Source: Manihot esculenta (Eukaryota; Streptophyta; Magnoliopsida; Malpighiales; Euphorbiaceae). Taken from it: a DNA stretch of 64,000 nucleotides. The translations under genes and the position numbers were made by a program. Below the pieces are notes generated by a model that had not been told where the DNA came from, made no database searches, and worked only from the letters and a program-made list of their open reading frames with translations. Where the stretch lies: positions 23,734,661 to 23,798,660 of the forward strand of contig NC_035162.2 in the NCBI RefSeq assembly GCF_001659605.2, given 5' to 3'. Within the stretch, counting starts at the first letter, position 1. Each line of letters opens with the position of its first letter. This document shows positions 55,093 to 64,000 of the stretch, in pieces.

Positions 55093-55717
55093 TATATTAA
55101 ATAAGTAACCGTTTTTTCTTCTTTCCTTACGCAAAATTCTAGTTTGGATGCCACTGGATTAGTTTGAAAACCGACCTACAACTAGAGGCGGTGGTTGTCT
55201 TCTTCTTTGTGACGGCTTTGGTTGGGTCAGGACTTCCTTTAACTTCAGGATTTGCTGAGATCAAAGTGCGAGGAGGATTATTCTCAGGGCCTAGATAGTT
55301 TATAAGCTTTTCTTTAAGTTTTTTTTGTTAGATTGGACTTAGGCAGCCATTTTTGCCTCCTGGTATTCTAATTATTATGCATCTTAAATTGGACTTGAGC
55401 CTTTTCTAGCAATGAAAATCATTGACCAAAAAGCGCAAAAAATAGCCCTTATGATCCAAGAAATTATTCATAACTACATGCAAATTTATACTTTTACCAT
55501 TCACTACAATGGACTTATAAATGGAAAGGAAACACTTGATACGAGAACAAATCAAAAACACAAAACTACTATAAAAAAATACAAACGCTTGATATAAGAA
55601 CAATTCATAAAATCCAAAGAACTTAAGGATGTATCAAGCCCTACTTATTTCTAAATCCAGTTGTGAGTTTGAATTTTCATTTGTCAAGAAAAGATTCAAA
55701 CTGAAAATGAAAGGAAC
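55093..55717. other. Region downstream of the host gene
   Basis: About 600 bp without a supported gene. Short open frames on both strands near 55406-55603 overlap each other and show no domain. The part next to 55717 is probably 3' UTR of the minus-strand gene. Confidence 0.5.
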
Positions 55718-57673
55718 TCACAACAATGATATATCAACCATGGCTTCTATTGTCCTCTTCTCTATGTTAATTTCATCAATCCATATGGAACTTTGACGTC
55801 GCAATTGTTCTTTCTTCTCTTTCTTGTACTCTTCCTTGTGTTGTTCTTTCATCCTCCAAAATTCAAGCTTTGCACTTCTTTCTTTCAACTGTGGTTATAC
55901 AATTCATAACAAACCAGATAAATGAATCAAGACAGGTTCTCAATGTAAGAAGAAGACTTGAACAACTGTGGCCATACAATTCAAAACAAACAAGATAATG
56001 AATCAAGACAGGTTCTCAATATAAAAAGAAGATATGTACAAGCCCAAGCCCTTATAGTTATAGTCCAAATGATCCCACAGGTCCACAGAACGTCAGCATA
56101 CAAATACGCATGAATGAAGTGGGAGAGAGAGCATTCAAGCCATTTCTCGTAGTGAAAAATTTAAAGTAGCACCACATAGGCACATAATCACGAGATGTAA
56201 TTCTTTTACCTTTCCATATCTTATCAGCAGCGCAAAGAGAGAGAGAGAGAGAGAGAGAGAGGAACTATCTATAAGCAACATAGCATATATTTAAGTGAGT
56301 TTTGCCAGGGAACCAATGACTGGAAAATGTACTTTCAGATCCAAGACTCTCTAACCACCAAACCTTCTCATGTAAAAAAGCAAGGAAAACAGAAAATAAT
56401 TCAGCCCTCATTTTTTTTTCCCTACCAGTCTTCACACCAGGTCCTTTCACTCACAAAACAATAGGAATACTTGAAATGAAATCAAAAGGAGTGATGAGAG
56501 ATGACTGCAAATCCCAAGTGTTTCTTACTACATTAAAATGCCATCAGTGAAATCCCAACTGTAGTTTACTTTCTTAAGTAATCACAAGTAAAAAGATTTA
56601 AGTCCGTAATTTGGCAAACTAATACAAGCACAGACCTTCTCTAGCAATTTTCTCATCGACCAAAAGCATGCTATTAACAATAAATAAGAATGTTCAAAGC
56701 AAGTACAGGGATCAGGAAAATAGTGAAAATTGTATTGCAATTTCCAATGATTTCAGGCTTCAGCCATGCCCTTAACATGTAATTGGATCATAGAAGAATA
56801 ATCAAGTAATTAATAGCTCTGCCCACATTTTCCAGCAACTAAAGTAGAAGAATTCAGCTTTGATAACTGGTATATGTTTATGCCTGAGTTAACTACTATT
56901 AGTTTAGCAATCATACCATAAGTGGCCCTCATTCTGCTATAGCTCATTTAACCTTATGGGTGCCCATAATCTTAATTTACGAGGTATGAAAACAGATGCA
57001 ATACAAGCAGCAAGTCTATTGAAAAAGATCAATTTTCTAATTAGATGAATCAAGCCCGAACACACATCTAAAACATAAAGCCCTTTTCTCGACAAACTCA
57101 AATAGTTCTCTTTCAGATTATTAATAGCATGCACAAAAATTAAAAGATAACTTCTGGTTAAAAATTATAACAAAATTATTTAATGAAAAATTTTGGCCAA
57201 AAAAAAACTTCTGCAAAAACTAACACTAAAATGGAAGGGAATTTGAGAGAGCAAAAGAAAGAGTTTGATTTGTAGAACCATACCAGCATTTGACGAAATT
57301 CCTCTTCAGCAATCTTGCGCTCCTCAGCTCTAGCTTTAGCAGCTTCTGCTTTTAACTTCCTGCGCTTTTCATTTGCAACCCTAGTGGCCTCTTTTCTAGC
57401 TTCATCCTGCCTCTGCTTCTCGAGGCGCATCAACTCCATTTCCCTTATGTAGTCCTTGCGCACCTCTTTCACTTGTTTCCCATACTCCCTCCTCAGTCGT
57501 GCTAGTTGTGCCTCTGCCTCTTTTGGGTTCTTTGGCACTTTCCAGCTACCAACGAAGGAGTTAGGCTCCAAGAATTTATGGGTGTCTTTATGGCTATTGT
57601 TATGGCTGCTGGCAATAGAAGAGAAAAAGCGGCGCCCTGCATAGACAGTGGAGCGAGTGGTGGCAGTGGCCAT
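55718..57673 (-). CDS. Host gene: small basic coiled-coil protein, probably mitochondrial (2 exons)
   Basis: Minus strand, join of 57673-57284 and 55888-55718, 186 residues. Exon 1 is 130 codons and ends at CTG/GTATGG; exon 2 starts after AACCACAG with TTGAAAGAAAG, phase 0. The N-terminus MATATTRSTVYAGRRFFSSI is Arg/Ser-rich without acidic residues, as in mitochondrial presequences. Then comes FLEPNSFVGSWKVPKNPKEA, and from about residue 54 to 160 a highly charged helix (QLARLRREYGKQVKEVRKDY, RAEERKIAEEEFRQML, then in exon 2 EFWRMKEQHKEEYKKEKKEQ). The tail SIWIDEINIEKRTIEAMVDI resembles nothing I can name. I recall plant proteins of this shape without an assigned function; a mitoribosome-associated role is possible but unproven. 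I chose the ATG at 57673 over the in-frame 57700 because it starts the presequence. This is the only low-copy host gene I support. Confidence 0.8.
55887..56033. repeat. 77-bp tandem duplication spanning the 3' splice site
   Basis: Units 55887-55963 and 55964-56033 both begin AACTGTGG on the plus strand, i.e. both contain CCACAGTT on the minus strand. The acceptor and first two exon bases are therefore present twice in tandem. The second unit differs by a few bases and a small deletion. Confidence 0.85.
55889..57283 (-). other. Intron of the host gene (1395 bp)
   Basis: GTATGG donor at the right, CCACAG acceptor at the left. It contains a 77-bp tandem duplication at the acceptor and a (GA)n run at 56236-56261. 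Open frames within it (56265-56450, 56937-57134) have no support. Confidence 0.75.
56236..56261. repeat. (GA)n microsatellite in the intron
   Basis: Thirteen AG units without interruption. Confidence 0.95.
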
Positions 57674-58246
57674 TTTTGTGAATTCAAATTGGTAAAACAC
57701 AAAACTTCCTCAAGTCAATAGTTTCTACAGTTGAATCTAAGCAGCGGCAAACAAGGCTTCAAAGCGGTGAACAATGACCACTAGCAGCAGCAAGGTACGG
57801 GACTACAAGAAAAATAAAAATTAGAGAACATACAACACTTTAAAATCTGTATACAATACCCTCATATATTAACAGGGGCAAAAACATATCATTGCATGTC
57901 AGTACATCTCAAATAGTATTTTGAGAAGGATTAGGTGTTTATCTCCATAGTCAAATATTTTCCAATGTTAAAAAATCCTTAATTAATTATTAAAATTATT
58001 TTCAATTTAGAGAAAAAAAAATCTCTAAATGAGTAATTATTTAGATTTTGAACTTTGGAGCCATGTTAACTAAACGTCTCCAACTGTATAGTTTTTTTAA
58101 CTTAATTGTGAAGCCTTATTAAGCTAATTTACATGGTTTACAAGGCAAATTCTATGATAAATCGCTATCATAATGTAACAATGCTGCACAAGCATGCAAA
58201 CTTTAACATTGCATAAATCACTAGTAGTTTATTTCAAGCTAATAAT
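57674..58246 (-). promoter_or_regulatory. 5' flank of the host gene (duplicated downstream)
   Basis: 573 bp upstream of the ATG, expected to hold promoter and 5' UTR. No clear TATA box was singled out. The segment 57655-58246, including the first codons, is repeated in the same orientation at 59571-60076 with substitutions and small deletions. Confidence 0.55.
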
Positions 58247-59540
58247 TGGTGAATTTTTCACAAAATACTTAGCAAAACATAACACGCCAGAAAGGCCGTT
58301 AGACGTCACTAGTGGACAAAAAGAAAAGAATAAAAGGAGGGGAGCACCTTCCTCTCCATCCAAGCTTACAACCGCACTGTAAACTCTATTATCTGAATTT
58401 CAGAACAACATATTATAATTGTTACAATATAACTAAACTAAATTAATTATAACGTAGTTTGGTCGAGCAGCTTGCTATCAGTATTTAGCTTTTACGGTTT
58501 TTAAGGGACAAAAAAAAGGATATGCAAGAAGCTTAGTTGTCTTGGCAAGAATAGCAAATTGATTACTTTTATGACTTTAGCTGTCTTAGCATTTCTCCAA
58601 CCTAAAGAATCATAAGACATTGAATTCAAGATGGAAAGATATCACAACATGATGAAAAAATTTCATTAAAGATTTCAAGAAAAGCAGATGGAAAATGAGC
58701 AAAAATGTGATAAGAATAAAATTTAGGGTTCAGTATTAAAAATCAAATCAGGGCTCGGTATTAAAAATCAAATTAAACTGTTATGTTTGATTTTTTATCT
58801 ATTCAGCTCGGTTTGATTACTAATTTTAAAAGTTTTCAATTTTCAATTTAGTTTGGTTAAAACTCAAAATCAGTAAGAAAACTCAAACTGAATGGAGGAT
58901 ATAAATTTATCCTTAACTCAAACCTAACCCTAACACTCCACACCCCTTTAACCCTCTCTCTATCACTCAGCCCGCCCCCCCCCCCCCCCTCAACCTTTGT
59001 CTTGTCTCATGCAGCACTCTAGCCTTTTCTCGACACTCGCTCAACCTCTACCACCCCCACCCCCTACAGCGCACCCCTTATCCCTTTCTCTTCTCTCATT
59101 ATGACGCCTCTTCTTCCTCCAACGATTTCTCCTCCTTGCAAGAGATAGATTCACAATCTTCAAGCTCTGCTTCTTCCTCTTCTTGCTCCAACGAGTCAAC
59201 ATATGCTTCTTCATGCCCTTCACCTTCAGATTGCTCCTACTCCTAGATCTATCGCCTTCAGATTTTGGTTATTATGGTTGCCCTTTTTTCCGATATATAT
59301 TACAAACAAACTTAGATTGTAAGATGTTTAATAATTTTTTTATTCTTAATTTCTAGTGATAAGTTTCTTCCTTTGGTTTTCACGGTTGCTTCTTGCTTAG
59401 CTTTAAAATTGAATTAGGGTAGATCATGGATGGGAAAACAGTAAGGGTGAGGATTCAGTTTGTTCAATTTTGATTGAATTTTCCAAATTTGATTTGGTTC
59501 CATTTGATTCAATTAGTTTATCTTTTTATGAATTTAATTA
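58247..59540. other. Unassigned 1.3 kb between the two copies of the 5' flank
   Basis: Contains diverged GGTTCGGTTTGATT-like text near 58730-58880 and 59450-59520 (as in many hAT-type repeats), a C15 run at 58975-58989, and a pyrimidine-rich stretch (58930-59240). The open frame 59041-59223 on minus is Lys/Arg-rich from this composition and is not a gene. No gene supported. Confidence 0.45.
58975..58989. repeat. C15 homopolymer
   Basis: Fifteen C in a row in a pyrimidine-rich stretch; assembly length may be uncertain here. Confidence 0.9.
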
Positions 59541-60076
59541 GGCACCCATAAGGTTAAATGAGCTATAGCCAGTGGTGGCAGTGGCCATTTTTTTGAATTC
59601 AAATTGGTAAAGCACAGAACTTCCTCAGGTCAATAGTTTATACAGTTGAATCTAAGCAGTGGCAAACAAGAAAAATAAAAATTTGAGAATATAGAACATT
59701 TTAAAATCTATATACAATATTTTGCATGTCACTATATCTCAAATAGTATTTTGGAAAGGATTAGGTGTTTGTCTCCTAAGACAAATATTCTCCGATGTTA
59801 AAAAATCTTTAATTAATTATGAAAATTATTTTCAATCAGAGAAGAAAAATCTTAAAATGAGTAATTGTTTGGAGTTTGGACTTAAGAGTTTGGAGTGATG
59901 TTAACTAAACGTCTCTAATTGTATAGTTTTTTTACTTAATAATGAAAACTTATTAAGCTAATTTACATGGTTTACAAAGCAAATTTGATGATAAGTCATT
60001 ATAATAATGTAGCAATGCTGCACAAGCATGCAAAATTTAACATTGCATAAATCACTGGTTTATTTCAAGCTAATTA
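59541..60076 (-). pseudogene. Displaced copy of the host gene's 5' end, with inverted intron filler
   Basis: 59571-60076 repeats 57655-58246 in the same direction, including the ATG (59588 on minus) and codons for MATATT. After the sixth codon the copy switches to 29 bases (59541-59569) that equal the reverse complement of intron bases 56936-56964. The rest of exon 1 is missing, so it cannot encode the protein. It could still carry promoter activity. Confidence 0.75.
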
Positions 60077-61290
60077 TTAAAAAAGAAAAAGATTTTCCTA
60101 ACATATAGGATGATGAAAATGCATACATCTAAATTGTTATTAATAGTTGCAAAAGATTCTTGTAACTGAACTGTATAATCTACTTGAAGTTTAGGATACA
60201 ATTTCAGAACATTAAAGGCAAAATAGACATTAATATCAGTAGTTCAGGATACAATTTCAAAACATTAAAGGCAAAGTAGGCATAAATATCAATCAGATCA
60301 TGCATAACAAAAATCACCTAAAAACTAAGTAGGACAGAAAATCAAAAAACAATTGAAACTGTTGTAAACAATTAAAGTTGTATGCACAAGGCCAATTAAA
60401 ACAAATCATTCATTGTCCCAATTAAAACAATTGAAACTGTTCAAGCTCTTACAAATGGATGAAACTCGTAAAAAGAATTTATTGGGATATCAAAGGGGAA
60501 TTTGCAACAACAAAGGAATATATCATTCATCAAATAAACTATACTAACCCAAAATCACAAATTCAAAAGAAAAGTGGAAAAATAGAACAAGAATAAACAA
60601 TTAACCCAGAGAAAAAAACCAAGAAATTCTTCAACTAGCATGACAAGTTACATAATCTAAATGCCTTGTACTATAAAGGTCATATTCAGCAATATAAGCG
60701 GTTTTAGTGGCTATTAGTCATTTTATTAGTTGATGTCTATTTTGGGATTGTTATTGATAATGGTTGGCCAAATTTTTTTTTTAAAAAGCAACTTTTCATA
60801 ATTCATTCCTTTAACTTCTAAATACTAGGGTTTCACTAAGTTAAACACTAAATGGTACCTTGAAAATTATTAGCGAACAGAGCCAAGGTACAGTTCTCAT
60901 TCCACAGACACCCAAAAATACCCAAAAGGCAACACAATTGTATAAGGACATTACCTACCTAAAAATAATGTTGTGAAATCTGATTAATTAAGCAAAAAAG
61001 CCAAATCCAATAGGGTGAGAATTGATGAAAAGAGTTTAGAAGACTCACCTAAAAGGCTTATATAGAAAATAAGAGTAGAGCAGAAAAGTAGGCTGGACAT
61101 GGCAAAATCGATGAATGGACTTAACGTCTATGGAGGCGCAATAATAGTTAGAGTTGGGAGAGAACAAGAATATAGAGCTCAAGATGAAGAGTAGATGATG
61201 ATTCAATTGAGTGTTGGGGTCCAGGTCAGCATAAGAAGGGGAGAAGGCATCCTCATAGGAATGGTATGGGGTAGAGGACCTTGCAAAATT
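60077..61290. other. AT-rich intergenic stretch
   Basis: Includes a 53-bp tandem duplication (60188-60240, 60241-60293; AGGATACAATTTC and ACATTAAAGGCAAA). A minus-strand open frame of 87 codons (61045-61308) has no recognisable domain and partly covers an exon-like block similar to those at 62.0 and 62.9 kb. No gene supported. Confidence 0.45.
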
Positions 61291-61644
61291 TAGAATACCC
61301 AAATCCAAACCCGTTTATATATATATATATACATGACCCGCTACAAACCTGTGTTGGAATTATATGTCACTCCCTTATCTGTCCCAAACCCATTTAGCAT
61401 CACTCATACGCTACCCAAACACGCCTGAAACTGATTAACTATATGTTAAATTACAAGTTTGAACCCAAGTGTGTATATATATATATATATATACACTATC
61501 TGAACCTGCTCCAAACCTGTTTAGAAATTATATTTTACTCCCCTTGTCTGTCCCAAACCCATTTAGCATTTCATCATTATACTATCTAAACATGTCTGAA
61601 CCTGATAAACTATATATATTAAATTACAAGTTTGAATCCAAGTA
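61291..61644. repeat. Two ~175-bp tandem units with TA runs
   Basis: Units 61291-61470 and 61471-61644 share a TA run, GTCCCAAACCCATTTAGCAT and TTAAATTACAAGTTTGAA. A third, more diverged relative is at 62290-62460, and another at about 40870-41010. Text such as 'GACCCG / AACCTG ... CAAACC' resembles subterminal hAT-type repeats. Confidence 0.7.
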
Positions 61645-63240
61645 GAAGCACAATCAAAGGAGAAAAGTAAACCAAATAGTAAGTAAACTAGCTTCAAAAA
61701 TGATCCAATGCAAAAAAAAAATTCCTCATCATTTGAGCATCACATGTAGAAGACAAATCACTATGTGCTACAAAATTAGTTCTTCCTTGTAATTGGTAAC
61801 TGTTATTCCTAATGTTTTAGGTTGTTTATAGCCGTCTGATTCGATTTGGCCGTGTAATGCACTAAGTTGCAGATAAGAATATCACTTGTGTGCTAATTAT
61901 AACTCTCAACACATACACACAAATCTCAGCATTTCAGACACAAAACACAATCCATTCAAACAATCAATTGACTGTTAGAGACAGACCCATTTTTGCAACA
62001 GAACAGAAACTCATTCAACGACAGAAACCTATTCAAACAAACCTGTGTTGTCACTAGTTGACAGAAGCAGCAACGAGATAGGAGCAGAATCGAGATAGGA
62101 GCAGCTGTGATGGAAGAGCTGTGACAGAGGGGACATCAGTGTGACTGAGGAGCAGAAGCAGCAGGAACAGTAGAGGATGCAGAGCCAAAGGAAGTAGGGT
62201 GGGGTGGGGCAGCATGTTACGTTTTTCCATGTGAGAGAATGTGTGAGTGTTGTAGAGTAAGGCTTGGGGTTAGGGAAGGCAATGAATAAGGTACCCGAAA
62301 TATTTTAGCATGCAAACCTGAACCCTTATACAAATACACTATCCAAGTCCATCGCTAAACGTTTAGAAATTGGATTTCCTCTACCCATATCCATCCCAAA
62401 CCTGTTTACCATCACCCATTTACCACCAAAACTACCTGAATACAATTAACTCATAATCACACACACAAAAAAAATTTTCACTCAAAATCTCACATCAGAA
62501 TTGCAATAAAATTCAGAAACCCATTTCAATTTCACAAAAATAACTCTGAATAATTCACAATAGTGTTTATTTCAATAAATTTACAGTAGATCTCACAATT
62601 ACAACCCTCAGCACATGTACATAAATTTTGGCATTTCCATAAATTTCAAAAATCTCACATAACATTTCAATAAAATTTCGGAACACATTTAATAATCTCA
62701 CTAAATCAACTCTCTATCCATCCACAATACAAGTCATTTCAACAAATTTTCAATAAATCTCACGGATACAACCCCAAGCACATTCACATAAATCTTAACA
62801 TTTCCGAAAATTTCAGAAACCCACACCAATACATCTCATAAATCTTAAAAGACATATACCTGAAACCACAATCTCAAAACCCATACAAACCTGCAGTGAT
62901 CGAGTAGCAGCGGCGACGTGATTGAGGACGAGGAGCAGCGGCGAGGAGCAGCACCGGACGACAGAAGGACTGGACAAGAGGAAGCAGCGACGAGGACCAG
63001 AGGAAGCGCCGGAGAAGAGCGAAGAATCAACCAGGAGCAACGGACGCAGCAACGACGTTGAAAGCGTGAAGAGCACAAGGACGATCGACGGGAGGCTCAA
63101 GGCTATACCAGAGGGAGAGGTGGAGAAGCCAAAGGTGTGGGGGAGAGGGGAGGGGCAACAGTGTAGAGAGCAGAGAGTTGAGAGCCGAGTGTAAGAGTTT
63201 GAGAGTTCGATAGTTGAGAGAGAAGTGTTAGGATTGGGGC
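61645..63240 (-). repeat. Exon-like repeat blocks (two copies)
   Basis: Two blocks, about 61645-62280 and 62290-63240, each run (on minus) from a pyrimidine-rich segment starting near CCTAACCCC or CCCCAATCCTAACAC, through CTGCAG/GTTTG or a similar donor-like site, into an AT-rich stretch with repeated GAGATTTATG/TGAAATTT text. The CACTA-like insertion (40860-41660) has the same order. Open frames over 62813-63100 on minus are Ser/Leu/Arg-rich with no domain. This looks like a transposon-borne 5' exon and intron start, not a host gene. Confidence 0.45.
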
Positions 63241-63784
63241 TAGGTTCATCCTATTTTGCTATTTGAATCCAAAAAGACGTAGTTGTACCTATGTAAACGG
63301 TAGGATACCCGAAAATTAAAACCCCAATCAATTTGATTTATATCAGTAATATTCGAATCCGTTTCGAATCCGATTAAAATTTAATTTAAACTATCCGAAT
63401 CCGTATCAAATCAAATTAAATTCGAAACCGTTTAATCTTATATATTTTAATTAATAATTTATATAAAAAGTATTTCTCATTAATAATTTTCATTTAAAAA
63501 ATTTAATATTTTTAAAAAATATTTAAATTTAAATTTTTAAATAAAACTATATAAAAATTTATAAATATTATTATAAAATATATTTTTTATATTAAATTAA
63601 TTATTTATATAAATGGGTTCGGGTGGTGGATACTCTATACATAAAACCCGAATTCGATCCGAATCCGCAACGAGTATTATTTTTAAAATTCGAATCCGTC
63701 TCAAATCCGATTATAACTATTTAAATTCATTTTATTAGAGTTCGGTTGGATCGGGTAACCGAAAATACACATCCGCCATCCCTA
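63241..63784. mobile_element. hAT-like terminal region (non-autonomous)
   Basis: Dense CGAATCCG / CCCGAA repeats in both orientations and the terminal sequence CATCCGCCATCCCTA at 63770-63784, the inverse of a TAGGGATGGC terminus common in plant hAT elements. The opposite end was not found, and no transposase is present. Confidence 0.45.
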
Positions 63785-63884
63785 AGTTATTGCCTTGAAA
63801 ATGTCTAAAGAAAAATAGAGTGGGAAAAAGAAATCCTAGTGCTGTCTTGTCAATTGCAGCGTGCTCAAGTCAGGTCAGGCCAAT

Positions 63885-64000
63885 TAGGGGTGAGCTTTCG
63901 GTTGTTTTTGTTCAAAATCGAATCGAACTAAATAAATCGAAAATCAAAATTTTAGTGTTTATAAAAATCGAACCGAATCAATTTTGATCAGAAACTGAAT
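63885..64000. mobile_element. Start of another hAT-like repeat, cut by the window end
   Basis: TAGGGGTGAGCTTTCGGTTG followed by AAAATCGAATCGAACT-type text, the pattern of short non-autonomous hAT elements in dicots. Continues beyond 64000. Confidence 0.4.

Noticed and set aside
55140..55400. Possible further LINE or RNase H remnant
   Set aside because: Scattered coding-like words only; no motif could be confirmed in any frame.
56937..57134. Minus-strand ORF inside the host gene intron
   Set aside because: Short, without domain, and removed by the well-supported splice from 57283 to 55889.
62813..63100. Leu/Ser/Arg-rich minus-strand ORFs
   Set aside because: Composition-driven frames on a purine-rich repeat that recurs at 41 kb and 62 kb.
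1..64000. tRNA, rRNA, or organellar insertions
   Set aside because: No cloverleaf or rRNA core was recognised; TGGTATCAGAGCC occurrences are retrotransposon primer sites, not tRNA genes.

Overview
This window is plant nuclear DNA, almost entirely nested transposable elements. The evidence is the density of Ty3/gypsy chromoviruses, Tat-like and Athila-like elements, Ty1/copia, LINE and CACTA/MULE/hAT-like pieces, the AT-rich spacers and spliced genes. The style is dicot; LTRs full of TTCGGCCGCCGAA-type motifs remind me of Euphorbiaceae such as cassava, but that is a weak inference. Only one ordinary host gene is supported, a two-exon minus-strand gene at 55.7-57.7 kb.

Layout. 1-7730: right part of a Tekay-like chromovirus (element A) with an unbroken 1663-residue gag-pol and its 3' LTR. 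A sits in a chromovirus LTR of another family (7731-9249), which abuts an inverted fragment of a small LTR element (9250-10647, relative of element D). 10648-32690: a Tat-like element (T) on the minus strand. It keeps a 5' LTR, primer site and gag-protease frame (30.0-31.6 kb), has lost reverse transcriptase and integrase, and carries a spliced coiled-coil ORF on the opposite strand. That ORF is cut by a truncated inverted chromovirus LTR (itself holding a copia element), a solo LTR, and a full-length but broken Tekay-like element B (16743-26661, TSD GAGCC).

32691-54776: two inverted-repeat arms of about 2.5 kb flank 16 kb of nested elements. Inside are element D (35382-40051, TSD ATAAG, with a MULE-like insertion), an Athila-like gag-protease relic E, a CACTA-like insertion, and element C (43202-50263, TSD CTAAG). 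C is a chromovirus reduced to a mini-Gag but flanked by two LTRs of equal length. Each arm also received a separate LINE fragment.

54777-64000: a low-copy region with the host gene, a displaced duplicate of its 5' end, and several hAT-like or exon-like repeat blocks.

How parts relate. Element A is the only copy here with an apparently complete set of protease, RT, RNase H, integrase and chromodomain. B, C, D, T and E all lack or have broken pol, so they would depend on proteins supplied in trans. Near-identical LTRs on B and C suggest that they were copied while already defective. Boundaries were judged by eye from LTR termini, target-site duplications (TSDs) and comparison of copies within the window.
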